In this document: in pieces, positions 17,387 through 25,511 of the stretch
How the letters are laid out: each line of letters opens with the position of its first letter
Numbering within the stretch: the first letter of the stretch is position 1
Assembly (NCBI GenBank): GCA_002314325.1
Contig: DCFC01000032.1
Coordinates: 1-64,000 of the forward strand
Direction: 5' to 3'
DNA length: 64,000 nt
From: Megamonas hypermegale
Lineage (GTDB): Bacteria > Bacillota > Negativicutes > Selenomonadales > Selenomonadaceae
Notes under the pieces: model-generated
The model's input: only the letters and a program-made list of their open reading frames with translations
Told to the model about the DNA's origin: nothing
The model's database searches: none
Position numbers and translations under genes: made by a program

Positions 17387-17665
17387 AAAAATACCCGCCC
17401 TATGACTAAAATATAAGTCAAGGACGGGTATAAATATTTGTATAGCAGGAAGGATGCTATAATTATCTAACTCGCGGTACCACCTTGTTTGAGCTGAAAG
17501 CCCCTCTTTGCAGGATACTAACATATCCCTCACAGTTAACGCTTGTGTTGCGTTGCGGAATACTGGGATTTATAAAAAATCTTTTGACCGCACCCTCAGT
17601 GGTCCATTTAATATGCTGCGTACTATAGGCTCTCAGCTCCCCTACTCTCTGTAAGTGCATTTCAT
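17387..17665 (-). promoter_or_regulatory. Tryptophan T-box leader
   Basis: Minus-strand leader upstream of trpE. Reading 5' to 3' it begins with the stem I sequence AGAGAGTAGGGGAGCTGAGA, then contains AAATGGACCACTGAGGGTG, in which TGG is the expected tryptophan specifier codon. It then carries the T-box core AAGGTGGTACCGCGAG (plus-strand 17471-17486), which pairs with the uncharged tRNA acceptor end. A terminator stem follows (plus strand about 17389-17434: AATACCCG and CGGGTAT arms with a T run). Uncharged tRNA-Trp should favour antitermination and read-through into trpE. Confidence 0.93.
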
Positions 17666-17727
17666 ATTTTTATCTCCACCTCATAGGTTTCATAAGGCAA
17701 GTATTAAATTTTCGCATTTATTTTCTC

Positions 17728-17758
17728 ATATTATTACACAATAAGAAAAACTTGTCAA
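17728..17758 (-). promoter_or_regulatory. trp operon promoter
   Basis: On the minus strand TTGACA (17753-17758) is followed after 17-19 nt by AATAAT/TAATAT. It lies about 65-90 nt before the T-box stem I, a fitting place for the start of the leader transcript. Confidence 0.68.
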
Positions 17759-17912
17759 TATCTTTTTGTAAACTTTACAAAAGTAACTTGTCGTGTCAGT
17801 AAAATATCAGACCTGCATCATAAGCATAGTAGTTGATATTCGTTTGAAGTAAAGATAATAGATTAATTGAAATGGTTTTCCGCTATGTTGTATAATTTTA
17901 TGTATAACTTTA

Positions 17913-18040
17913 CTTGTTGTGCTAGTAAAACATCGAGCTTGTAATCAGCAGTATAATACTTTACATTCGTTCGATGTTAGCACTTAACCTCACTAAATGT
18001 AAAGTATTATACTGCTTTGGCAAACAAACTAGTACAACAG
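17913..18040 (+). repeat. Palindromic MITE-like element, copy 2, with 11-nt duplication
   Basis: Ends CTTGTTGTGCTAGT and ACTAGTACAACAG. Arms AGCAGTATAATACTTTACAT and ATGTAAAGTATTATACTGCT. The element is flanked by an exact direct repeat GTATAACTTTA at 17902-17912 and 18041-18051. Compared with copy 1, GTTTATA/TATAAAC has become CTTTACA/TGTAAAG, a change on both arms that keeps pairing. It lies just upstream of the next gene. A degenerate fragment like its left arm is seen around 17830-17856. Confidence 0.92.
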
Positions 18041-18069
18041 GTATAACTTTATATAATGGAGATAAAGAA

Positions 18070-19182
18070 ATGAATGAAGATAAATGGAAACAAACCATAG
18101 CTAAAAGGCGGCAGGCGCGCTATAGGGAGAACAGACTGGGCTGTCTGTTCATCGTAGTGGTGCTGATAGCTGCCTTAATCGGCGGTGCATATTATATTTA
18201 TCATGAACATACGCACAGTCCTGAATATACACTGGAAAAACTGCAGGAGGCTTTTGCCGACAGAGATGTGGAGAAAATTCATAGATACATTGATTTCAAA
18301 GCTGTAATTCCGCCGAATTACAAAGTGCTCACCAACGACATTTTTGCTAACGATACGATTTATACAGAGAAGGAACGGGATGTATATCAGACTTTTTACG
18401 CCATAATCGAGCCGATTATTACGGACGGGGTAATTCAGAGCGTGGATAAATACATTCAGACGGGCAACTGGCAGCGGTATAATTACAATTCCATGCTGAA
18501 AGGGCGGCAGCTCGGTATAGATTATGCTGAACTCATCAACCGTTCCCTGCTGTTCAACATTGCATTCAAAGAGGTAAAATCGATTGAAAATGTTGATGAT
18601 ACGCATGCTGTGGCTGTCTTAGCAGTTGCAGACAAGTATACGCAGACGGATTTTGATTTGCATATAACGATGACGAAAAATGATAGTGATGACTGGATAG
18701 TGACAAGGGTTGACAATTATCAGGAGTATCTTAATAATATATCCAAACTGTACCGCGAGGATATCAACAGCTATCTGGCGGCGACAAAAGCGGATTTGGA
18801 CAGAAGCAATGCCCGTTTCGGTCAGTTGAAAAGCGAGTTTACTGTATTGGCGGAAGGGTTGAAAAATAATCCGTCGGACAGTCAGAAAGCGTTGCTGAAA
18901 TCGTATATTGAAAATAAAATCATACCGGCGTATCAGGATTGGTACAATTATCTGCAGAATAACCATATACCGCTCGGTGCGCGTCATCTGCACGAGCTGC
19001 GGCTGGAAAGCGCTTCCTACAGCATTCAGGCATGGAAAAAATATGCTGACGGTATTTATAAAAATGACTACAAAGAACTGGGCGAAGCAGAACGCATTCA
19101 CAATAAAGCGATGGAAACGGAGCAGAAGGTAACGGATACGATAAACAATATGCCGGCGCTGTTCATGCCTACGGTTGACTGA
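18070..19182 (+). CDS. Single-pass membrane protein, DUF2939-like
   Basis: Protein of 370 aa with a basic cytoplasmic head (about 1-20), one membrane helix (about 22-42, LFIVVVLIAALIGGAYYI) and a large outer domain. Just outside the membrane it reads SPEYTLEKLQEAFADRDVEK, resembling DUF2939-type proteins, which also follow a membrane anchor with an alpha-helical segment of this kind. The remainder is charged and helical. Function is unknown. The start at 18070 is used because the longer frame from 17974 begins inside the repeat element and lacks a ribosome site, whereas GGAG precedes 18070. Single-gene unit with its own terminator. Confidence 0.72.
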   Translation: MNEDKWKQTIAKRRQARYRENRLGCLFIVVVLIAALIGGAYYIYHEHTHSPEYTLEKLQEAFADRDVEKIHRYIDFKAVIPPNYKVLTNDIFANDTIYTEKERDVYQTFYAIIEPIITDGVIQSVDKYIQTGNWQRYNYNSMLKGRQLGIDYAELINRSLLFNIAFKEVKSIENVDDTHAVAVLAVADKYTQTDFDLHITMTKNDSDDWIVTRVDNYQEYLNNISKLYREDINSYLAATKADLDRSNARFGQLKSEFTVLAEGLKNNPSDSQKALLKSYIENKIIPAYQDWYNYLQNNHIPLGARHLHELRLESASYSIQAWKKYADGIYKNDYKELGEAERIHNKAMETEQKVTDTINNMPALFMPTVD

Positions 19183-19193
19183 TTTTTTTCCGT

Positions 19194-19232
19194 AAAAAAA
19201 GCACTTTTCCCTTAAAAGAAAAGTGCTTTTGT
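19194..19232. terminator. Bidirectional rho-independent terminator
   Basis: Stem AAAAGCACTTTTC / GAAAAGTGCTTTT with flanking A and T runs, between the convergent membrane-protein and DUF4446 genes. Confidence 0.88.
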
Positions 19233-19724
19233 TTATTTGGCGATAGCTTCTTGTAAAACTTTATTTTCCTCTTCACTGAGCGGATATTTGGATACGCCGT
19301 TTTCCACTGGTTTTACGTAGGTGCAGGACTCCTGACGGCCGAAAATGGAGGAGAAAATAACGCCGTTATTGTGATGGTCGAGCATGGCAACAGCATAGCT
19401 CATGTCGCCGCCCATGTCATGAAAGGCGCTGAAACGGTATACTGCCACTTTTTGCAGCGATTTTTCAAATAGAGCCCGCATGGCAGCATAATCTTCGTCG
19501 ATTTGGTTGTTTTTTACGACGAGTTCATTCATCTGGGCGATATTGTCAGCGATGATGTTTTCCAAATCTTCACCGGTTGCGCCGTTGACCAGCATTTTAT
19601 AGCGTTTTTTGGCATGACTCAGTTTTACCAGCATGACAATGGATAAGATAATCAATAAGACCAGCAGGACGGTCATACCAATCAATATTGCAGCCAAATT
19701 ATCTTGCATAATCTGATTTAGCAT
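19233..19724 (-). CDS. DUF4446 family membrane-anchored protein
   Basis: Protein of 163 aa with an N-terminal membrane helix (about 12-33, ILIGMTVLLVLLIILSIVML), a coiled-coil-like stretch (about 45-85) and the family core VAVYRFSAFHDMGGDMSYA with ALLDxxNNGVIFSSI-like text (here AMLDHHNNGVIFSSI). DUF4446 genes are commonly found beside parB in Firmicutes, as here. Function of the family is unknown; a link with chromosome segregation or cell-envelope work is suggested only by that neighbourhood. AAAGGGGA gives a good ribosome site. Confidence 0.85.
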   Translation of the reverse strand: MLNQIMQDNLAAILIGMTVLLVLLIILSIVMLVKLSHAKKRYKMLVNGATGEDLENIIADNIAQMNELVVKNNQIDEDYAAMRALFEKSLQKVAVYRFSAFHDMGGDMSYAVAMLDHHNNGVIFSSIFGRQESCTYVKPVENGVSKYPLSEEENKVLQEAIAK

Positions 19725-19751
19725 AAAAAATCCCCTTTCTATGTATATGGC

Positions 19752-19783
19752 AAAAAAGACTGCTCCATGATAGGAAACAGTCT
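19752..19783 (-). terminator. Terminator behind parB
   Basis: On the minus strand a stem GACTG / CAGTC (with a TTCC/GGA inner pairing) is followed by TTTTTT. It lies between the end of parB and the start of the DUF4446 gene, so the two are at least partly separate units. Confidence 0.7.
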
Positions 19784-19840
19784 GTATTGAGCCAGCTCTA
19801 TTATATCATTCGGTATTTTTTTTGTAAAATGTTTTGTTGT

Positions 19841-20662
19841 TCATACATTGAAATCAATTACTCTGGGGGAGGAAGATTGTCGCTTTCTCAGTAATAAATC
19901 GATGAGTCTGTCCAAATCGGATTCACTGTAAAATTCTATTTCAATACGTGATTTTTTTCTGCCCTGTTTGATGCTGACATTCGTTCCGAGAATTTGTTTA
20001 AGCTGTTCGGCGGCATCTTTAAGGTAAATCTGTTCCGGCTCCGGCTGGGCGATTGTTTCCAGTGCAGCGCCGTCTTTCAGCAGATTTTTGACAAGCTGCT
20101 CGGCTTTGCGGGCGGAAAGTTCTTTTTTGATGATTAAATCGGCCGCTTTTTGCTGCAGCGTTTTATTTTCAATGGCAAGCAGCGGTTTTGCCTGTCCCAT
20201 GTTGAGCGTTCCGTCGGCGAGCATATTCTGAACGGCGGAGCTCAGATGCAAAAGGCGCATGAAATTGGCTATATGAGAGCGGCTTTTGCCGACTTTACGG
20301 GCGATTTCCTCCTGTGTCATGCAGAATTTGTCCGTTAAAGCTTTGTAGGCATGGGCTTCTTCTATAGCATTTAAATTGCTGCGCTGTAGATTTTCAATCA
20401 GGGCGATTTGAGCCGTCTTTCTGTCATCGTAATCTTTCAGGATTACCGGTACTTCTTTCAAACCAGCTATTTGAGCGGCACGCAGACGGCGTTCACCGGC
20501 GACGAGTTCAAATCTGTCCTGAGCGTTTATACGCACGATTAACGGTTCGATAATACCGTATTCTTTGATGGATTTTGCCAAAAGCGCCATTTCTTCAGCG
20601 GGAAACTCGCGTCTTGGCTGAAACGGATTGGGCAGAATTTCGTCTATCTGTAAATATTCCAT
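19841..20662 (-). CDS. parB: ParB/Spo0J/Noc family DNA-binding protein
   Basis: Chromosome-partition protein (273 aa from ATG 20662; GGA lies 9 nt before it, while the longer frame from 20689 lacks a good site). The N-terminal domain has LPNPFQPRREF and the CTP-binding GERRLRAAQIAGL motif near residue 70; IENLQRSNLNAIEEA follows, then the helix-turn-helix with TQEEIARKVGKSRSHIANFMR near 120-140. The C-terminal dimer domain is basic. No parA is adjacent: the upstream neighbour is a repeat element and the metH reactivation gene. It could be the Noc-like paralogue instead of the main Spo0J. Confidence 0.9.
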   Translation of the reverse strand: MEYLQIDEILPNPFQPRREFPAEEMALLAKSIKEYGIIEPLIVRINAQDRFELVAGERRLRAAQIAGLKEVPVILKDYDDRKTAQIALIENLQRSNLNAIEEAHAYKALTDKFCMTQEEIARKVGKSRSHIANFMRLLHLSSAVQNMLADGTLNMGQAKPLLAIENKTLQQKAADLIIKKELSARKAEQLVKNLLKDGAALETIAQPEPEQIYLKDAAEQLKQILGTNVSIKQGRKKSRIEIEFYSESDLDRLIDLLLRKRQSSSPRVIDFNV

Positions 20663-20813
20663 GAAATTATCCTTTCTTTGGTTATGCAACTAATACAACT
20701 AATATATTGTAGCGTAGGAACAGAAATAAAGGCAACAGAAAATAAATTTATTTTTTTCCAGTGTAAATATGTTCACTTTTATGATACAATTTTGCTTTAG
20801 ATACTATTTTAAA

Positions 20814-20943
20814 CCCTTTGTGCCAGCAAAACATTGAACCTGTAATCAGCAGTATAATACTTTATATATCTTCGATGTTGTCACTTAACCTCACTAAATA
20901 TAAAGTATTATACTGCTTTGAAAAATAAACTGGCACAATAAGT
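20814..20943 (+). repeat. Palindromic MITE-like element, copy 3, with 9-nt duplication
   Basis: Ends CCCTTTGTGCCAG and CTGGCACAATAAGT, arms AGCAGTATAATACTTTATAT and ATATAAAGTATTATACTGCT. Flanked by an exact direct repeat TATTTTAAA at 20805-20813 and 20944-20952. The outer arms read TGCCAG/CTGGCA, where copies 5 and 6 read TGCTAG/CTAGCA, again a paired change. It fills much of the parB-metH gap and ends 21 nt before the next start codon. Confidence 0.92.
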
Positions 20944-20964
20944 TATTTTAAAGGAAGATATATC

Positions 20965-21678
20965 ATGCCTAAATACAATACAGCATTGATGTCGATTGAC
21001 ATCAAAGAGACAAGACGGTATGCCGGACTGAATAAAGCGCCGGATTTTAATAAAAAAACGGTAAAGGAAGCGTGCCGCGAAATTTTATACGTTGCCGAGC
21101 CGCGCGGTTCATGGGAAGTATATGATTATGACGCGCAGAACGGTATAGTGCTTGCACCTGTGCCGTTCAAGCTGGAAGGCAAGAAAGTGACGCAGCATCT
21201 GTGCCGCGCGCAGAAAGTGATTATTATGGCGGTAACTATCGGTGAAGCGGTGGAAGAAGAGATAGCGCGCCGTTTCAAAGACGGCGAATATACTCTGGCC
21301 GTGCTCATGGATGCTGCTGCCACTACAGCGGTGGAACAGGTGGCGGATGGTATTGAGAAAGCCGTTGACCAAAAGTTTGCCGTGCAGGGCTTTGTGCGCC
21401 GCTGGCGCTTCAGTCCCGGTTACGGTGACTGGCCGATTGAATGTCAGACGCGCATGCTGGAGCTTTCGCAGGCGGACAAAATCGGTATGGGTGTTACGTC
21501 GTCGCTTATGCTCACGCCGCGCAAATCGGTTACAGCGATAATCGGTCTTGTACCGAAAACGGACGATGTGGCGGCGGAAAAGCAGTCGTGCAAATTCTGC
21601 CCGAAGCCGGACTGCAATTTCCGGACGAGACCGTTTGAACCGCTGGTGAATGATGAAATTTCAGATGAAGGGAAATAA
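20965..21678 (+). CDS. Methionine synthase reactivation (activation) domain protein
   Basis: Protein of 237 aa corresponding to the C-terminal AdoMet-binding activation domain of MetH, here on its own chain. It starts IDIKETRRYAGLNK, a form of the family entry motif, and contains VTIGEAVEEEI, an alanine-rich helix around DAAATTAVEQVAD and the conserved RFSPGYGDWPIECQ segment near residue 150. MTPRKSVTAIIGL and a cysteine-rich tail (CKFCPKPDCNFR) follow. It should reductively remethylate oxidised cob(II)alamin on MetH. The metH gene starts 5 nt downstream, so the pair is one operon. The ribosome site is AAAGGAAG. Confidence 0.9.
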   Translation: MPKYNTALMSIDIKETRRYAGLNKAPDFNKKTVKEACREILYVAEPRGSWEVYDYDAQNGIVLAPVPFKLEGKKVTQHLCRAQKVIIMAVTIGEAVEEEIARRFKDGEYTLAVLMDAAATTAVEQVADGIEKAVDQKFAVQGFVRRWRFSPGYGDWPIECQTRMLELSQADKIGMGVTSSLMLTPRKSVTAIIGLVPKTDDVAAEKQSCKFCPKPDCNFRTRPFEPLVNDEISDEGK

Positions 21679-21683
21679 TATTT

Positions 21684-24053
21684 ATGATACAGATTTTTGA
21701 CGGTGCTATCGGCACTATGCTGCAAAATGCAGGAATGAAACCGGGCGACTGTCCGGAACTTTTGAACGTAACCAATCCGAAACTGGTGCAGAAAGTACAT
21801 CGTGCTTATTTTGAAGCCGGTTCGGATATAATCGAAACGAATACGTTCGGTGCTTCGAAAATCAAATTGGCGGAATACGGTTTGTCCGACCGCATGGAGG
21901 AAATAAACAGAGCCGCCGTGCAGAATGTGAAAATAGCTTCCGGCGGCAAGGTGAAGGTTGCCGGAGCTATGGGGCCGACAGGCGGATTTATCCAACCGCT
22001 CGGCGAACTTGATTTTGACGATGTTTATCAGAACTATCTGGAACAAGCGAAGGTTTTGGCTGCTGCCGGAGCCGATTATATTCTGATTGAAACGTGCATT
22101 GAAATTCAGGAGATGCGTGCGGCGCTGCTGGCGGCTAAAGATGCCTGCAATCTGCCGGTAATCTGTCAGCTGTCATTCAGTGAGGACGGACGCACTGTAA
22201 CGGGAACGGACCCGCAGTCGGCAGCCGTTATTTTGTCGGCGATGGGAGCTGATGTTATCGGCGCGAACTGTTCGCTGGGACCGGAGCAGCTCGTGCCGAT
22301 AGTAAGAGAGCTGGCAGAAAACTGCAGTTGTCCTATCAGTATTCAGCCGAATGCCGGAATGCCGCATCTTGTAGACGGAAAGACGGTCTTTCCGATGATG
22401 CCGGAGGATTTCGGCAAATGGGCGCCGGAGCTGGTAAAAGCGGGCGCGACATTTATCGGCGGCTGCTGCGGCACGACACCGGAGCATATCAGAGCGATAA
22501 AAAAAGCGCTTGAAGGCGTAACAGAACCGGTACGTAAAGCACCGAGTGAAAATCTGGCGCTGGCCAGCCGTTCCAAAACGGTGTTTATTGGCAGGGATTT
22601 ACCGACACGCTTAATCGGTGAACGCATTAATCCGACAGGACGTAAGAAACTGGCGGCGGAAATTAAAAACGGTTCGTTTATTTCCGTGAAACGCGAAGCG
22701 ATTGAACAGACACAGGCGGGAGCGCAAATCCTCGATGTGAATATGGGCGTTGCCGGAATTGACCAGGCACAGGCTATGAAAAAGGCTGTTACGGAGATAT
22801 CGCAGCTTGTCAATACGCCGCTGGCTATCGATACGAGCGATGCAAAAGCACTGGAGGCAGGGCTTAAAGCTTATCCGGGACGGGCGCTTATCAATTCCGT
22901 CAGTGCTGAACCGGACAGGCTGAAATACTTTATTCCGCTGGCCAAACGATACGGTGCGGCTATTTTATGCTTGCCGCTATCGGATGAAGGTATTCCGAAA
23001 ACAGGAGCAGAGCGGCTGGAAGTAGCGCAGAAGATTATTGCGGAAGCGAAAAAATACGGTTTAAAAGACAGCGATTTTCTGCTTGATGCGCTTGTCATGA
23101 CCATTGCGGCCGATAAAGACGCTTGCAATGAAGTTTTGGAAACGCTGCGTCTGTACCGCGAGCACATAGGAGCGCCGGCGACGATGGGGCTCAGTAATAT
23201 TTCTTTCGGTTTGCCGAACCGTCCGCTTATAAACAGCACGTTCTTTGCAATGTGCCTGGCGGCAGGACTCGACGCACCGATTATGAACCCGTATGACGAC
23301 AGTATGCAAAATGCACTGTCGGCGGCAAGTGCGCTTTTGGGCAAAGACCCGAACGGCCGTGACTACAGTTTAACTCATTCCGGTCAGAATGTGCCGGTGG
23401 CTCAAGCGAAAACGGCTGTATCAAGCGGTGATATAATCGAAGATATAAAAAATGCCATTATCAGCGGCGAAAAAGAAGCGATTGCCGATATGGTCGAGCA
23501 GGCACTTAATGACGGTCACAAACCGAATGAAATAACGGATAAAGCACTCAGTGCGGCAATGAATGTTGTCGGCAAGGATTTCGGCGCGAAAAAGATATTT
23601 TTGCCGCAGGTAATGCTTTCGGCAGAAGCTATGCGCGAGGCTTTTCTGAAGATAAAAGAACGCATTCCGGCAGACAGCGTCAACGACAAAGGAAAAATCG
23701 TCATTGCGACGGTAAAAGGCGATATCCATGATTTAGGTAAAAATATCGTAGCGGCGCTTCTGGAAAATAACGGTTACCGTGTCATCGACCTGGGCAAGGA
23801 TGTGGATAAAGAGACTATAGTTGAGGCGGCAAGGGAAAACAACGCCGATATGATAGGATTGTGCTCACTGATGACAACAACTATCACGCAGATAGATGAA
23901 GTTATAGCAGAACTGAAAAAAAGCGGATTTAAAGCAAAGGTAATGATTGGCGGAGCTGTAGTAACGCGCGAATACGCCGATAAAGTCGGGGCCGATGCTT
24001 ATGCCGCCGACGGCGTGGAAGCTGTAGAACTGGCGAAAAAATTGATTGATTAG
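21684..24053 (+). CDS. metH: Cobalamin-dependent methionine synthase without activation domain
   Basis: MetH core of 789 aa. The homocysteine-binding domain (about 1-280) carries the zinc ligands in GANCS near residue 190 and GGCCGTTP near 260. A pterin (methyl-tetrahydrofolate) domain follows (about 300-560: GERINPTGRKK, DVNMGVAG). The B12-binding domain (about 590-789) has KGDIHDLGKNI, in which the His is the cobalt ligand of DxHxxG. The fourth domain of E. coli MetH is missing here and is supplied by the protein encoded just upstream. No cobalamin or SAM riboswitch is visible before the operon. Confidence 0.95.
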   Translation: MIQIFDGAIGTMLQNAGMKPGDCPELLNVTNPKLVQKVHRAYFEAGSDIIETNTFGASKIKLAEYGLSDRMEEINRAAVQNVKIASGGKVKVAGAMGPTGGFIQPLGELDFDDVYQNYLEQAKVLAAAGADYILIETCIEIQEMRAALLAAKDACNLPVICQLSFSEDGRTVTGTDPQSAAVILSAMGADVIGANCSLGPEQLVPIVRELAENCSCPISIQPNAGMPHLVDGKTVFPMMPEDFGKWAPELVKAGATFIGGCCGTTPEHIRAIKKALEGVTEPVRKAPSENLALASRSKTVFIGRDLPTRLIGERINPTGRKKLAAEIKNGSFISVKREAIEQTQAGAQILDVNMGVAGIDQAQAMKKAVTEISQLVNTPLAIDTSDAKALEAGLKAYPGRALINSVSAEPDRLKYFIPLAKRYGAAILCLPLSDEGIPKTGAERLEVAQKIIAEAKKYGLKDSDFLLDALVMTIAADKDACNEVLETLRLYREHIGAPATMGLSNISFGLPNRPLINSTFFAMCLAAGLDAPIMNPYDDSMQNALSAASALLGKDPNGRDYSLTHSGQNVPVAQAKTAVSSGDIIEDIKNAIISGEKEAIADMVEQALNDGHKPNEITDKALSAAMNVVGKDFGAKKIFLPQVMLSAEAMREAFLKIKERIPADSVNDKGKIVIATVKGDIHDLGKNIVAALLENNGYRVIDLGKDVDKETIVEAARENNADMIGLCSLMTTTITQIDEVIAELKKSGFKAKVMIGGAVVTREYADKVGADAYAADGVEAVELAKKLID

Positions 24054-24066
24054 TATTAATTAACAA

Positions 24067-24131
24067 GAAAACCCTATGAATTTTGACTGCATTAAAATTG
24101 ATGTAAAGTCAAAGTTTCATAGGGTTTTTTT
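24067..24131. terminator. Bidirectional terminator between metH and porin
   Basis: Long imperfect stem AAAACCCTATGAA / TTTCATAGGGTTTT with an inner TTTGACT/AAGTCAAA pairing, followed by a T run. Confidence 0.85.
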
Positions 24132-24162
24132 AGTTATCTGGTTATTTAAATAGGTGTGGTTA

Positions 24163-25416
24163 TTAAAATTTGAATTCTAATTTGCTGTAAATAGTGTCGG
24201 CATCTGTATCGGTTGAAATATCTTTACCGTTGAAATATTGTAATTCTCCGGTAATATTATTAGCAAATGTATATGCTGCACCGACAACAAGACCCTTTTG
24301 ATTAGTATCAACATCATCAAAAGCAGTTTCAATAGTAACATTATCGCCGAAACTGCGGTAACCGGCATACATTCCCCAGGACCCCGGGTCGTTTGCTTTA
24401 GCTTCTTTATAGCGAAGTTCCATAAAATAAGCATTTTTATATTTTTCAGCGTCAGTATTTTGGACGAATTCACCGACAAAATGCAGATTATCCATAAATT
24501 CATAATCGGTTCCGGCGTACCAGATATTGGCTTCATTACCTTTTACCGTGATTAATTTATTATCATCAAGTCCGTTTAAGTTGATATAACCGGCGTTTAA
24601 GGCCAGTTTATCGGTCGGTGTATAATCGAACTGTACGCCGTAATAATCAGCGGTGATATCCTTATTGGACGGGTCGTCTTTCTTGTCAGCATGGTCAACT
24701 TCACTGTAGCGTCCTAGATATATTTTTGTATTGAATATATCGCTGCCGAATTCGGATGTGATGCCGCTTATGGTATCATCGAATAGAACCCCCTGTGTAA
24801 CTTCTAGCGGTGTAAGACCTGCTGTTACAGTTGTGCCGAACAGTGGTCCCTGTACATAAGCACGTTCTATGGATACATCTCCGTTAGAAGCTTCTTCCGG
24901 TTGAAATACATATTTGATACGGGCATTGGCTGTCCAGCCAGAGTCTCCGATATAAGCTTTAGGTTCAGTCCTAAGTTCTATTTTATTAGAACGTTTGTCT
25001 TTACCTACATCATGGTTTTGCTGTTTATATTTGTATTTTAATTTTCCGCTCCATTTAATATTATCTGATTTTTTTTCGAGGTCGGAAACCCGGACGCCTA
25101 AATTACTTAATTCTTCACTAAATTCAGCTGCAAGTTTGTCGACTGTTGCCTTGTCGGCTTTATCCAAATCCGTTCTTGCCATTGCTTTAGCGACGATTTG
25201 CGCCATTTCAAAGCGTGTCATATTATGTTGGCCTCTGTACGTATTATCTGGGTAGCCGTCTATTACGCCGTCTTTTGCAAGTTGGCTGACGGCATCATAG
25301 GCCCAGCTGTCGGACGGAACATCGCTGAAAGGATTGGCGGCGGCAAATGCTATGCTGGTAGTTGCTGCTGTTGTTAATATCACTGGTATTGCCATAGAAA
25401 AAATTTTTTTATACAT
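24163..25416 (-). CDS. OmpM-like outer-membrane porin with SLH domain
   Basis: Protein of 417 aa with a signal peptide (cleavage after about AFA, residue 25), one SLH domain (about 27-85: NPFSDVPSDSWAYDAVSQLA, IDGYPDNTYRG, MTRFEMAQIVAKAM), a coiled-coil spacer (about 95-125) and a C-terminal beta-barrel of alternating strands ending in Phe (KLEFKF). This is the design of OmpM, which attaches the outer membrane of Negativicutes to cell-wall polyamine or polysaccharide and forms channels. It lies downstream of the two phytase genes on the same strand, separated by a hairpin. Good GGAG ribosome site. Confidence 0.93.
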   Translation of the reverse strand: MYKKIFSMAIPVILTTAATTSIAFAAANPFSDVPSDSWAYDAVSQLAKDGVIDGYPDNTYRGQHNMTRFEMAQIVAKAMARTDLDKADKATVDKLAAEFSEELSNLGVRVSDLEKKSDNIKWSGKLKYKYKQQNHDVGKDKRSNKIELRTEPKAYIGDSGWTANARIKYVFQPEEASNGDVSIERAYVQGPLFGTTVTAGLTPLEVTQGVLFDDTISGITSEFGSDIFNTKIYLGRYSEVDHADKKDDPSNKDITADYYGVQFDYTPTDKLALNAGYINLNGLDDNKLITVKGNEANIWYAGTDYEFMDNLHFVGEFVQNTDAEKYKNAYFMELRYKEAKANDPGSWGMYAGYRSFGDNVTIETAFDDVDTNQKGLVVGAAYTFANNITGELQYFNGKDISTDTDADTIYSKLEFKF

Positions 25417-25458
25417 GATAATTTCTCCGAGTTTGTATATTTGTTATAAATTTATTTT

Positions 25459-25505
25459 AAGTATTGCAGAGAAGATATTGTTAAATAAACTTTTCTGCAA
25501 TACTT
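25459..25505 (-). other. Intercistronic hairpin between phytase and porin genes
   Basis: Perfect 12-bp arms AAGTATTGCAGA and TCTGCAATACTT around a 23-nt AT-rich loop. On the minus strand it is followed by A-rich sequence, not a T run, so it is not a standard terminator in that direction. It may stabilise or separate the phytase and porin messages. Confidence 0.6.
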
Positions 25506-25511
25506 TTGTTG

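Noticed and set aside
17463..17660. A 65-codon frame inside the trp leader as a leader peptide.
   Set aside because: It is the T-box RNA read in one frame; it has no ribosome site and no run of Trp codons.
17974..18069. Longer N-terminus for the DUF2939-like protein.
   Set aside because: The extra 32 codons come from the palindromic element; a proper ribosome site and a typical basic head begin at 18070.
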